Source of the DNA: Molanna angustata
Taxonomy: Eukaryota; Arthropoda; Insecta; Trichoptera; Molannidae
Direction: 5' to 3'
DNA: 64,000 bases
NCBI GenBank assembly: GCA_963576475.1
Contig: OY754970.1
Location: forward strand, 33,269,619 to 33,333,618
Shown in pieces: positions 1-10,544 of this stretch. Below the pieces are notes generated by a model, which saw nothing but the letters and a program-made list of their open reading frames with translations, did not search any database and was not told the DNA's origin. Made by a program: the position numbers and the translations under genes. The stretch's first letter is position 1; each line of letters opens with the position of its first letter.

Positions 1-1402
1 ATTGTGCCCCTCTTTAAGAAAGGGTCAAAATTAGACCGCAAGAACTACCGAGCTATCAGTCTGATGAGTTAAGTTGGAAAATTGTATGCTAGGATACTAT
101 ATAGATCAAAAGTTGAGAAAGGCTACAGCAAGCAAGGTGTGGGATGCACAAGGAGCGTTTGTTGGAGGTAGAGGATGCACCGACCAAATTTTTTCCCTTC
201 GAATGGCGACTGAAAAGGTTCTGGCAAAAAACCAGAAGCTTTTCTGCGCTTTCATAGACCTGGAAAAGGCCTATGACAAAGTAGACCGTGAAAAACTTTG
301 GAAAGTGCTATCAGTGTATGGAGCGGGGAGCAGGCTGATAGGGGCAATATCATCTCTGTATGAGGAAAGCCAAGCCTGTGTGAGAATTGAAAACTCTCTC
401 ACAGGATGGTTCTCCATTAATATGGGAGTGAAGCAAGGGTGCGTTCTATCACCGTGGCTCTTTAATCTATACATTGACTACTGTGTGAGAGCACTAAAGA
501 ATAAGAACATTGGGCTGAAACTGGAAGGTGTGACTGTATGTGATCTAATGTATGCGGATGACAAAGTATTAATGGCTGAAAGCGTGGAAGACTTGGAATG
601 TTTGGTTAAAATAGTATTCGATGGATGCATGCAAAATGGATTGAGAATGAATGCAACTAAATCTAAAGTGATGGTATTTGAGAAGAGCGAAAGTCGAACA
701 AAATGCGAGATACGAGTGGAGAATGTACAATTAGAACAAGTCGATGAATATTTATACTTAGGAAGCATGTTTCAGCGTGATGGAAGATTGGAAAAAGATA
801 TTGAAAGAGAGTAACGGCAGGTAATAGAGTAAACAGTGCATTAAGACCGGTAATGGCAGACCCAATTATTTCGAGGCAAGCAAAGCTCGCGGTACACAAT
901 GGTATCATCGCACCGACTCTAATGTATGCTAGTGAGACATGGACATGGCAGAAGACGCATGAAAGTAGAATTAACGCGGTTGAAATGAGGTCACTAAGAC
1001 GAATGTGTGGTAAAACGATGTATGATAGAATAAGAAATGAGGATATTAGACGAGAATGTATGATTGAAAGAAATATCGTAAGTAAGATGAAAATAAATGC
1101 CCTAATAAGGTGGTTCGGCCACATAGAAAGAATTAGTGATGACCGTCTGACAAAAAAATTATACAAGTCTGATAAAAGAGGAACGAAAAGTAGAGGTCGG
1201 CCAAGAAAAAGTTGACACGATCACATAAATGGGATTTTGAAAGATGGTGATGTTTAGGAAGTAAGAATAATAGAAGAGCGTGTATGAGACGATGTATGGA
1301 CGTGAATGAAGCGAGGAATGTATGTCAAGAGAGAGGAGTCTGGCGTTCGGTTCTCTCTGCCTACCCCAAATAGGGAAATAGCGTGATGGTATGGTATGGC
1401 GA
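1..1402 (+). mobile_element. LINE copy A, reverse-transcriptase fragment, broken
   Basis: Non-LTR retrotransposon cut by the left window edge. The frame at 74-814 carries reverse transcriptase blocks in order: AFIDLEKAYD (first catalytic Asp), GVKQGCVLSP and LMYADDKVL (the YADD box). The reading then shifts frame near 808, where copy B at 1984-2714 has one extra base, and continues at 853-1215 through the C-terminal part (ASETWTWQ, RWFGHIER, GRPRK). It meets a stop where copy B encodes Trp. An in-frame stop also lies near position 69. The copy ends with a CGTGATGGTATGG tail. It is dead. The clade is not assigned; the tail and C-terminus look RTE-like. Confidence 0.85.
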
Positions 1403-1983
1403 TAAATCTAAAATTTCTAAATTACGGATTAACGATTTTGGAATAATGCCAGTGACTGAAATTAATAATGAACGGTAATATTATTATTTTACGAGAATTC
1501 CAAAGTCTTTTAATCTCGTTACCTAATAAAGCGGTGTATTTTCTAATTTTTTCATCAAAAGATTTTCTAATATTACTAGAATTTGGAATAGCTACGTCGC
1601 AAACGTATGTTATTTAACATTGGTTATTTATTCAATATTGATGTTTTGTTGACTATTGATGGTTGTTTAATTTTAAACATTGGTTATTTTATTAAATATA
1701 GGTTGTTTTATTAACTATTGATGATATTATTATCTATTGGTTGTTTTACCAACTATTCTTCTGTCCTTATCGAGTCGAAGCAAAATGAAAATTGTATTTT
1801 TATTTATATTTGTATTTTATAAATAATACGCACTCTTACATTTTACATAATAAGTAATAAAATTCTTGAAAGAAAATGATGAATGGAAGCAAGCCCTCCA
1901 GAGGCAACATGATAAATTTATAAATTAATCATGACGTGGTATATTTAAATATTTAATACATTTTATATATTATTTTATTTATT
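1403..1983. other. AT-rich spacer with a short degenerate repeat
   Basis: No gene is supported. From about 1612 to 1760 a loose 35-45 base motif around ATTGGTTATTT and ATTGATG recurs about four times. The rest is unique AT-rich sequence between two LINE copies. Confidence 0.5.
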
Positions 1984-2714
1984 GAAAAGTGTGAAAGCAG
2001 AACATCGTGTCAAATAAAAGTAGAGAATGAATGGCTTGAACAAGTCGACGAATATGTTTATCTGGGAAGCATGTTCCAACGGAATGGACGGCCTGATAAG
2101 GATATTGAAAGAAGAGTTATGGCAGGAAACAGAGTGAATGGAGCACTTAAACCAGTTATGAATGATCGTAACGTATCAAAGGAAGCTAAAGTTGCCATTC
2201 ATAACGCAATTGTAGTGCCAACCTTGATGTATGCAAGTGAAACCTGGACATGGCAGAAGTCGCATGAAAGTAGAATAAATGCAGTGGAAATGAGATCGTT
2301 AAGAAGAATTTGTAATAGAACGATGTATGATAGAGTTAGAAATGAGGTCACTAGGAAAGAATGTAAGATGAAGAAAGATGTAGTAACTAGAATGAAAGTT
2401 AACACACTTAGATGGTTTGGTCACGTGGAAAGAATGAATGAAGAACGCTTGACGAAAAAAATATATAAGGCTGACAGGAATGGAAAAAGAGGTCGGGGGC
2501 GCCCAAGAAAAGGATGGCTCGACCATGTGAATGATATTCTGAAAGAAGGAAATGTTAGAAGTCTGAACAATAGAAGAACATGCATGAGACGTAGCATGAA
2601 TGTTGACGAGGCGGTGAATGTATGTCAAGATAGAATAGTGTGGCGTTCTGTTCTCTCTGCCTACCCCGCGAGGGACATGGCGTGATGGTATGTATGTATG
2701 TATGTATGTATTTA
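1984..2714 (+). mobile_element. LINE copy B, 5'-truncated, open C-terminal frame
   Basis: Same LINE family as the copy at 1-1402, but truncated at its 5' end within the reverse transcriptase. One frame stays open from 1984 to the stop at 2685, about 233 codons. It covers VDEYVYLGSMFQR, ASETWTWQ, RWFGHVERM and GRGRPRKGW and ends after LSAYPARDMA. The element finishes in (TATG)n. The intact frame suggests a younger insertion than copy A. The catalytic YADD part is absent, so it cannot be autonomous. Confidence 0.85.
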
Positions 2715-3359
2715 TTAAAAAAAATATTTCACTCAAATATAAAAAAACTATCCCTGCTCACCTGTGGAAAAACTACGTTACAACTTGCTTACAAACTAGG
2801 TTGGGTGAAATAAATAATTAATTACTATGTACATATTATACTTTTTACCCTCATTTACTGACGACCTAATTTATTTCATTTTCATTCTGATTATTTCCTA
2901 TGCATTATTTGAACAAAATTTCTTTATGGTGCTTGGTTTTCATGCTTGACTCTAAAATAAAATGAATGGGTTGTGGCCAACACTAAACTCACCACCACAT
3001 AGTAACTCTACATTTTATTTCTTAAAAGCATGACAATCCCTAAATGCATTTTTATGAAGTACATTTCTATTAGATTCCTAAACAAATATCAGTTTCCCCG
3101 AGGATAAAAGTTTTTACCATACACCATACACACAATAACATTGTCACGAAACTCATATCATGCACTCTCTACATTATTCCTATTAAGAAATTGATGTAAA
3201 ATATTTGCATTAACTTCATGAAAATACATTTATATAAAAAAACATATACTCCGGGATTGAGGAGAATCGAAGTGATCTTGTCAACAACCATAGTTTTACC
3301 AATTAATATTATTATGGATTTAATATGGAGTCAGTGCAAGAGAAAAAAAATAGCTTTAC
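2715..3359. other. Unique AT-rich sequence, possible intron
   Basis: No coding signal or recognisable repeat. It lies directly below the splice donor at 3354-3359 of the minus-strand gene, so it is probably intron of that gene. Confidence 0.4.
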
Positions 3360-3488
3360 CTGCTGTGTCTTCATATCGATGTGAAGATATATTCAACGGT
3401 GGTAGAGGTGCTGGAGAAAAGGCTGCAGTCTGGTTGGGTTGCTGCCAAAATGAACGGGGAAGAGCTCGCAGCTTCATTGGAAGAGGAT
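3360..3488 (-). CDS. Putative exon 2 of an unrecognised gene
   Basis: Minus-strand exon of 129 nt with an acceptor (TTATTAG before 3488) and a donor (GCAG then GTAAAG at 3359-3354). Read in the phase set by the exon at 3908-4250, it is fully open. It gives a Pro- and Leu-rich peptide containing KLRALPRSFWQQPN, then APLPPLNISSHRYEDTA. Two other points favour coding: its base composition is richer in G and C than its surroundings, and the phase-1 start matches the phase-1 end of the upstream exon. It ends in phase 1, so at least one more exon should lie to the left. I do not recognise the family. The opposite-strand frame over this exon is treated as a shadow. Confidence 0.6.
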
Positions 3489-3907
3489 CTAATAATCATT
3501 AAATCATAAATTACTTTCATCATTGAAATATAAACAATAATTACAAAATTGTTTAAAAAAAGTTTCGGAGTGACAGAAAATGTCTTATCAGCGACTTTTA
3601 TGAGAAAATTCAATTTTAATTGTATTAATAAAGTTTGGTTGAATGATCCAACTTTTTTTTTCTGAGGCTTCATAGTAATTTCAAGCCTGACGAAAAGACT
3701 AAATTCATTTGATTATAAAACCCATATTGACTATGTAGTATTTTATTTTAAAATAAGTATTTATAAATGGATATATTATATAGTACCTAGCTAAAAATAC
3801 AACAAAAGATTATTTTAATACGTTCTCTTTAAAATACTGTCTGGGTTTTCCTTTGAAAAAGCGTCAAAAATATGATTGAAAAAGTACAATTATGGATTCA
3901 TACAGAC

Positions 3908-4250
3908 CTCTTTTATTTTTTATTTTCGTTCCGAGGTCCTTTGTTTGCGGATGCTGTAACTTAATTGGCGAAAGTTTCGTCACATTTTGAGCACTGGTAC
4001 TTTCTTTGTCGTGGCTTCGTTTTTTATATCTTCCTAATATTTTCTTTTGGCGGTCTTCGTCGAGAGCGGGAAGGGAACCTCTACGCTTTTTTTCAAATTC
4101 GGATATCATTTGTGACTGGTTATTGTTCAAATCTTCACAACATTGAATCGTTTGTTTCGAATTTTCGCAGATTTGTTTTGAATCGCATTTGGCGGGAAAG
4201 TCCCGTTCTATTTTCAAATTGTTTTCTTCGCTCCCATTTGTCTCTCCCAT
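3908..4250 (-). CDS. Putative first coding exon of an unrecognised gene
   Basis: Minus-strand exon with an ATG at 4250-4248 and 343 nt of open frame. It ends in phase 1 at a GTCTGT donor (3907-3902). The predicted start is MGETNGSEENNLK. Further on, a basic segment reads FEKKRRGSLPALDEDR then KILGRYKKRSHD. The peptide is hydrophilic and rich in Lys, Asn, Gln and Glu, with no membrane segment or signal peptide. RRGS is a possible basophilic kinase site. Joined to the exon at 3360-3488 it makes at least 157 residues. The function is unknown. It could still be a chance frame, but the phase match with the second exon argues against that. Confidence 0.6.
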
Positions 4251-4634
4251 GACGACACACCATAATAATCAGTCTAAAATAGATGTTTTCGATTTGTCTA
4301 TGGTGATGACAGTATCGTATTATGTTTAATGTGGTTGTCCGAGAGATACTGGCGATTGCTCTAGAATCGAAGGCCGTTTATAGCTGTCGATATATCGAAT
4401 ATTGTGCCGTCGACGTCGCTATGGATACCCATGGGACAACAGGACAGCCTTTTAATACCTTCCATCATTAAATGTTCACAACATTCGCCGAGTTAGAAAT
4501 ATGGGTCATTATCATGTCACGGTTTTCAGTGTTTATTATTTGAGATTAGGTACCTACTCTTTTGTTTGTTTGATTTATGATACTGAATAAATCGAACATC
4601 TGAGAAAAAATCTAAGAATACGATTAGCATAATG
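4251..4634. other. Upstream region of the small minus-strand gene
   Basis: Contains more CpG than the surroundings (4360-4420, around CCGTCGACGTCG) and probably holds the 5' UTR and promoter of the gene starting at 4250. I could not place a TATA box or start site. No repeat was recognised. Confidence 0.3.
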
Positions 4635-4776
4635 ACTAGTTGCATGTAACACATGAGATCCAACTGTCGATAGCGATAGTATGTATAGTTGAAGAATATG
4701 TACCAAACTATAAACCCATAGATACAAATTATTGAATATTTTCAGATATTTTGTTTTCTATACAACATATGTAGGT

Positions 4777-4861
4777 ATGTATGTCAAGATAGGATAGTAT
4801 GGAAGAAGATCCTTTTTCCTACCCAGAATATGCAAATTGCATGATGGTATGTATGTATGTT
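4777..4861 (+). mobile_element. LINE 3' end fragment (same family as 1984-2714)
   Basis: About 85 bases match the last coding codons and tail of copy B (TGTCAAGATAG...CCTACCC...GATGGTATGTATG). A severely 5'-truncated insertion inside the Helentron-like element. Confidence 0.7.
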
Positions 4862-5400
4862 TGGAGATGAAGTAACAAACTATTAAGTCTTCTTACATAT
4901 TGTGTATAGGCGACTGCCATACAAAATGTATGAAGCGATGTCGTCACTAAATTCAATTTTTAAAAAATTTTTTAAAAAAAAATTGAGATCTTCTACTACA
5001 ATGTTAATATTATTTATAGAAAATTAAATTATCTAGTTGGGGTGTTTCGGCTTTTTTCGATAATTGTAAAAGTTTTGGAAATATAGGCAGTTAAACTCAT
5101 AAATTTATCATAAAAAAAATATTTTTCTTAATAAAAAATGTTTGAGAAACCCTGGAATTTTTTTGAAAAAACTAATTTGAGATTTTGTATTTGTCTATGT
5201 TTGTACCAATTTTCAGCGTTCTACCGTTTATGGTTTCTGAGATATATGGAAAAATAAAATAAAAATTCAAAAGTTGATAACCCCTGACTGAAACAAAAAT
5301 TCAAAATTCCGAGTATAAAAGTTTTGTAGGCCTGTAACTGTTTATATATTCTGAAATTTTAGGCTCTGTAAATTGAGCGGATCAAAAGTTATAAGGGGGG

Positions 5401-5483
5401 GACGGACACACAGACACACACACACACAGACACACACACAGACACACAGACACACACACAGACACACACACACACAGACACAC
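5401..5483. repeat. (ACACAG/AC)n microsatellite
   Basis: Alternating CACA and CAGA units inside the Helentron-like element. A related AC array sits at the equivalent place in the copy at 8511-9377 (8936-8954), so the array is part of the family. Confidence 0.9.
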
Positions 5484-5694
5484 GAAATGTTCTACTCCGA
5501 ATTCTGAGTAAATCCGTGTATGGAACATATATGCTGCGAAGCCTCTAAGTTGGTGTTTTTTGACTTCAAAGTTGGAAAAGCCGTGAAAAAAGTAGACCTC
5601 TCCATACAATTCTCGCGTATTCTGGCTTGATACATTGTCGATATGTTAAGAGAACAAAGTTCTCCTGAACAAATCGACAGTTGGATTATTATTA

Positions 5695-6291
5695 AGAGGA
5701 GGTATGTGTAGGTACTTGGGACACACTATGAAAATTAGTCGAGAAAACCAAACGGCCGAAATAAAGAGACGAATTGGACTAAGTTGGGCAGCTTTTAGGA
5801 AATTAGCCCACATTTTCAAAAATCCCCAAATTCCCATCAACCTGAAACGGAAGGTATATGAGACCTGTGTACTGCCAGTAGCTACTTATGGCTTGGAGAC
5901 TATGACAATTGCTCAGAAAAGTGCTGAAAAACTAAGAGTCACTCAAAGAGCCATGTTAAGATTAAGTCTGAGAGACAGGGTGCGAAACGACACCATCAGG
6001 GAAAGAACAAAATTGATTGATGTCGTCCACCGCATTCTTACCCTGAAGTGGAGATAGGCGGGCCACGTGGCTAGATACCCCGAAGACCGATGGCCAAGGA
6101 TAGTGTTGGCTTGGAAACCGAGAACGATAGTCAGAGGTGTTGGAAGACCGCCAATGAGATGGAGAGATGACATCAGCCGTCATGCTGGTGTTAATTGGTT
6201 GCTCAGAGCACAAGATAGAGTGGCGTGGAAGGAAATAGAGGAGGCCTTCGTCCAGGAGTGCACGGGATTAGGCTGAGAAGAAGAAGAATGA
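5695..6291 (+). mobile_element. LINE C-terminal fragment, second family, with nonsense codon
   Basis: Frame 5704-6273 encodes the C-terminal region of a LINE polyprotein: LPVATYGLETMT, TLKWR, then GHVARYPEDRWP and GRPPMRWRDDI. One in-frame TAG at 6055-6057 sits where the family motif KWRWAGH has Trp. The tail is (GAA)n. It is truncated at its 5' end and lies directly against the right end of the Helentron-like element at 5686. Confidence 0.8.
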
Positions 6292-6426
6292 TTATTTCAA
6301 CGAGTGGGTAAACAGGATCTAGAAATATTGATTGTTAAATAAGTAGGTACTTAACAAAATTTGTTCATCTATACAAATGTGTGTTTCTATAGGTATAGTA
6401 AAAATTTTAATTATTATTTTCTTAAA

Positions 6427-6650
6427 CTAGTTGCATGTAACACATGTGATCCAAATGTCGATGGCGATAGTATGTATAATTGAATTCTAGCTTTTATGGT
6501 TTTTGAGATATATGGAAAAATAAAGTTAAAATTCAAAAGTTGATAACCCCTGATCGAAACAAAAATTCAAAATTCTGTGTAAAAAATGTTTACAGGCCTA
6601 AATTTTCTATATTTTCTGAAATTTTAGGCCCTGTGTACTCAAATTATATT
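6427..6650 (-). mobile_element. Helentron-like element, copy 2, end fragment
   Basis: Begins with the same structured end as the copy at 4635 (ACTAG, CATGTAACACATG, ATCCAAATGTCGAT) and continues into the shared interior. It is interrupted at 6651 by the TA-flanked element. Confidence 0.55.
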
Positions 6651-7205
6651 TAAGGTCAACCGGGGCTATTGCGTCTATGGGGTGAAAGCGTCTATTGAAA
6701 TTATCAGATGAAACATCTATTCTAAAACTACTATTGCAATCTCTTGATCATCTTTAATACTAAAACCGCAAATTGAGTTACCATAGGTAATCTTATATTA
6801 CAGTTTTTGTTTATAATACGCCATCTTTATTTTGGCACATAGTTCAGATTCTTCGTTAGTGACACACCAACTTTTCAATCCACTGTAATCTGGGATATTT
6901 TGCAGAAAATCGACATTTTATAACCGTGAGTACTTTTTTTACTTATTAAACATTATTTTTTGTCAATTATTTAAGGTAAATAGCTTTATATTTTAAGTCG
7001 GCATGTGATTCAAAAAATTAAGGCTACATTTTCATTTTGGGGCTATTGCGTCCACCTTAAAGGGGCTATTGCGACTAGTGTAGCGCAATAGCCCCATAGT
7101 CAGGGTTCACAAACATTTTTACTATGGTCATTGTTAATTTATTAATCAACTTTTTATAATTATTGTAGTTTTTTAATTAAAGTAATTTTTTGCAGGTTTT
7201 CCATC

Positions 7206-7355
7206 ATGATACATAATTACAAAAGAAAAACGGCATTAGTGCCTCAACAAATGCAACAAACCGTCTATAATTTAAACAAAATAGAAATTATTGAAGACCG
7301 AGTGTGGTCTGATTCAGAAAAGGTTTCTTTCGATCATTACTTTTACAAAAAATAA
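7206..7355 (+). pseudogene. Transposase N-terminal remnant, 49 codons
   Basis: ATG-initiated frame MIHNYKRKTALVPQQMQQTV to a stop at 7353. NYKRKT followed by a short helical stretch resembles the start of the Psq/CENP-B type DNA-binding domain of pogo-like transposases. The similarity is from memory. An acceptor-like TTTTTTGCAG lies just upstream at 7187-7196. The frame is far too short to be active. Confidence 0.4.
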
Positions 7356-7440
7356 ATAAAAGTGATTATACCGTAAAACTAAAGAAAAGAAATTTAGTTT
7401 TATTTTCAAGGAAGTAACTTTGTGGCGTCATTATAATTTT

Positions 7441-7656
7441 TATTTTATAATATAAATAATAACTTAGTATACACCACTTATGAGCACAAATAACTGTCGA
7501 CCGGTTTCGAGAACGATGTTCTCATCTTCAGGATGACTTACGTACTCAGTACGTAAATCATCCTGAAGATGAGAACATCGTTCTCGAAACCGGTCGACAG
7601 TTATTTGTGCTCATAAGTGGTGTATACCAAGTTATTATTATATATATTATAAAATA
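7441..7656. repeat. 216-bp near-perfect palindrome (foldback MITE)
   Basis: Two 108-base arms meet at 7548/7549 (TACGTACTCAGTACGTA) with only scattered mismatches and essentially no loop. The arm contains CCTGAAGATGAGAACATCG and GAAACCGGTCGACAG. A single diverged arm occurs at 37549-37625. A flanking AAAGAAATTT occurs on both sides (about 7384 and 7657), a possible target duplication. Confidence 0.85.
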
Positions 7657-7671
7657 AAAAGAAATTTGCTA

Positions 7672-7748
7672 AAAGCTGTGAAGTTATCACCAAAGATGAA
7701 TATGTTGAAAAAAAAAGAAAAGAAGAAGAAGCGAAAAAGAAAAATTGA
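7672..7748 (+). pseudogene. Transposase C-terminal remnant
   Basis: Frame reading CEVITKDEYVEKKRKEEEAK to a TGA at 7746. The acidic/basic tail resembles the C-terminus of pogo-like transposases. It follows the palindrome that interrupts the element. Confidence 0.35.
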
Positions 7749-8510
7749 ACATTAAACAAAAGATTATTGAGTGTTCCTTTTGTTTTTTTGGTGGATACTT
7801 TAAATATTATTGTGTGTTTCTTGTGTTTTTATGATCTTTGATGGATATTTTACTTATTATTTGTTTTTATATACACAATGCTATTATGTCCGTTATACCT
7901 TCATGACACTGCATATGATGCAAAATTGTTTATTTTTTGTTTGTACTATTATGTAATTCATTGTGTTTTTTTAATCTAAATTAAATATACACACATTCAC
8001 ACGAATATGTAGTGTGAAATCAAGCTAACCAAATATTATGAAATATGAACCTATGACGACAAAATAGTTTGTTGCCCCTGAAATTTTGGATGGGGTATTT
8101 GCGTCTATCTATACTAGACGCTGTAGCCCCGTATTTTCTTAATTGATCAATTGGGTGATATTTTGCATGGAGTTTGATGTAAGATAATAATAATATATAA
8201 TAAACCTATAAATGTAACAAAATGAATGGTTAGATAACGTTGCTAGCTTTGCCAGTTACATGATACTACCAAAAGACGCCTTTACCCCAACTGGGGTTAT
8301 TGCGTCTGAAAATCTCGATTTTCAAAAAAACTTTATTTTTACCCAAAAGCGGTTCTCAATATAATCAGATGAAATCATAACATTAATCTCTATAAAACAT
8401 AGTTTCTTGTCTTGTCACTCACAGTTAAATGTGTCAAAGAAAAATCATTATTATTTTTAACTAAAAATGCCATAAAAAGAAATGTAACGCAATAGCCCCG
8501 GATGACCTTA

Positions 8511-9377
8511 TCGTGAATTAATTTGACATCTACCAATTGTGGAAAAAAAATATTCTGCGTAGCTCACAGGTTCTTTCTTGGTATCACAAAACATGAACAA
8601 AATATTGTATATATGAACTAAACTTCAAAATGCTGAGTATAAAAGTTTTGTAGGTCTACTATTTATTTATTTAATATTGCTTCTCGGGCAACTAACAGGT
8701 ACTATGTCAAATATTAATTTAACACGCACCCAATAACAAGTTGCCACATTCTGGAGACTTACGATATTAATCGTCTCACAGATCCAGACTGAAAACACAA
8801 TTAAAAACTGTGTCTCCACCGGGAATCGAACCCGGGACCTTTGGCTCAGCAGTCAGATATCTAACCAACTGAGCCACGAAGGCCGACTATTTATGCATCA
8901 TGCGAATCAAAAGTTATAAGGGGTTGGAGGGGGCAGACACACACACACACACATAAATTTTTCTACTCCGAATTCTGCATTATCTGAATTTATTGTATAC
9001 ATATCGGAATACTGCTTCCGAATAATGCGCTGTGGCATAATTTGATTTTTGTGCATGCGCTCGATTTAACATCCCGATGTTATTCGGGTGAAACAAACAA
9101 CCATACAAAAAGTCCACTACGCCACACATAATCCCCTCACATACGGGACTAAGGTTTATAACTATGTCGACTTGTTAAGAGAAATAAATTATCTTGAACA
9201 GTTCGACAGTTAGTGTACATATATATGCTGCGAAGCCTCTAAGTTGGTGTTATTTGACTACAAAGTTTAAAAGTACAAAATATAGACTCCCCATAATTTA
9301 CTCACACGGGCCGACTAAGGTTAATACTTTCCATTTATTATGAGAAATAAATTCTCTTGAACTAATCGACAGTTGGA
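8511..9377 (-). mobile_element. Helentron-like element, further copies, nested
   Basis: Shares blocks with the copy at 4635: GAGTATAAAAGTTTTGTAGG, an AC array, CTACTCCGAATTCTG and ATATATGCTGCGAAGCCTC. Two right-end modules are present (about 9170-9209 and 9340-9377), each with a GAGAA...TTCTC-type hairpin followed by CGACAGTT. The second ends in CGACAGTTGGAT, whose complement begins TCCAAC after A. The SINE at 8667-8885 is inserted in it. Confidence 0.5.
8667..8885 (-). mobile_element. tRNA-derived SINE, family 1, copy 1
   Basis: Minus-strand SINE. The tRNA-like head begins GGCCTTCGTGGCTCAGTTGG (A box) and has GGTTCGATTCC (B box). A body with TTAAAAACTGTG-type sequence and ATTGGGTGCGTG follows. 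ACTATTTAT flanks both sides (8658-8666 and 8886-8894), a 7-9 base target duplication. Confidence 0.85.
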
Positions 9378-9492
9378 TAACCACATCTAACAATATTTCC
9401 TACACATACTACTATAATATATTATTATTGGTACTCCTCTATACATGAATATCCCACTACACATACACACATTCATAATTCATACATAATAT

Positions 9493-9916
9493 TCGAATAT
9501 TTTTATTATTGCATATGCGCAAACATTGGATTTTTTTCCCTGTCGGGAGTCAAAGATATTTTTTAACAGATTTTTAATTATCTCAATAGAGACGAAGTTG
9601 GAATATTTATTGTAGGAGAACCGGGAAATCAAGGCACCTACAGGGCTTACGACCTGTCATCGGCTGGTTTACGTGATCACTTTATGCGCTTGCGCAACGT
9701 TCACCAATTATGCCTTTTTAATGAGATCCCTATCAATTCAATTTTGAAAGTTCTATATATTGTAATACTGAAATTCTTTTCGCTTGAAAATAAGGAATTT
9801 TTACTACAGCCATCTATGGGTGAAATTATGAACAACAATCTTATTATTTTTATTTATTTTGTTGGAACGCCATCTATTGAGAGAATTGATTTTTGTAAAT
9901 AATGAAAGCTACAATT
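9493..9916 (+). repeat. 424-bp direct repeat, first copy
   Basis: Identical by eye to 10028-10451, an offset of 535 bases. It includes the left arm of the inverted-repeat element described at 10028-10544 but not the right arm. A 72-codon frame within it is not considered a gene. Confidence 0.85.
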
Positions 9917-10027
9917 CTTATATCTGAGGTGACAATGCATTTTTCGCATAGAAGTCACCCCTGAATTGCGCCAGACTTATAAGGTCATTTTTGTCTTATT
10001 TACCTACTTGTACCAATGTGTAAGTAA

Positions 10028-10544
10028 TCGAATATTTTTATTATTGCATATGCGCAAACATTGGATTTTTTTCCCTGTCGGGAGTCAAAGATATTTTTTA
10101 ACAGATTTTTAATTATCTCAATAGAGACGAAGTTGGAATATTTATTGTAGGAGAACCGGGAAATCAAGGCACCTACAGGGCTTACGACCTGTCATCGGCT
10201 GGTTTACGTGATCACTTTATGCGCTTGCGCAACGTTCACCAATTATGCCTTTTTAATGAGATCCCTATCAATTCAATTTTGAAAGTTCTATATATTGTAA
10301 TACTGAAATTCTTTTCGCTTGAAAATAAGGAATTTTTACTACAGCCATCTATGGGTGAAATTATGAACAACAATCTTATTATTTTTATTTATTTTGTTGG
10401 AACGCCATCTATTGAGAGAATTGATTTTTGTAAATAATGAAAGCTACAATTGTAGGTCGTAAGCCCTGTAGGTGCCTTGATTTCCCGGTTCTCCTACAAT
10501 AAATATTCCAACTTCGTCTCTATTGAGATAATTAAAAATCTGTT
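10028..10544 (+). mobile_element. 424-bp repeat, second copy, ending in a 91-bp inverted-repeat element
   Basis: After the 424-bp repeat (10028-10451), 10454-10544 is the exact reverse complement of 10100-10190, 91 bases. This defines a MITE of about 445 bp with perfect long terminal inverted repeats. Diverged relatives lie at 49080-49483 and 63413-63480. Confidence 0.8.

Larger units (their letters stand above)
4635..5686 (-). mobile_element. Helentron-like element, copy 1
   Basis: Element of about 1.05 kb with structured ends. At the left, ACTAG is followed by the small inverted repeat CATGTAACACATG, then ATCCAACTGTCGAT (4658-4671). The same 14 bases occur in inverse orientation at 5673-5686. 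Just inside the right end is a hairpin, GAGAAC-AAA-GTTCTC (5650-5664). On the minus strand the right end begins TCCAAC after an A. Subterminal inverted repeats plus a hairpin near one end fit non-autonomous Helentrons. The interior shares long stretches with sequence at 6427-6650, 8511-9377 and 28975-29697. No Rep/helicase frame is present. Confidence 0.55.
6653..8508 (+). mobile_element. Tc1/pogo-like DNA transposon remnant
   Basis: Element of 1856 bp bounded by TA on both sides (6651-6652, 8509-8510). Its 21-base terminal inverted repeats differ at one position and begin AGGTCAACCGGGGCTATTG. The core motif GGGGCTATTGCG or its complement recurs near 7040, 7062, 7083, 8092, 8125 and 8292. Inside are a transposase-like N-terminal scrap (7206-7355), a C-terminal scrap (7672-7748) and a 216-bp palindrome. 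A TA target fits Tc1/mariner/pogo. The catalytic domain is missing, so this is a non-autonomous deletion derivative. Confidence 0.65.

Noticed and set aside
8816..8886. Possible tRNA gene on the minus strand
   Set aside because: The acceptor arms do not pair and two further copies share the downstream body, so it is a SINE head.
9684..9902. 72-codon frame repeated at 10219-10437
   Set aside because: Lies inside an exactly duplicated MITE region, AT-rich, with no protein-like features. The repetition comes from DNA duplication, not selection.
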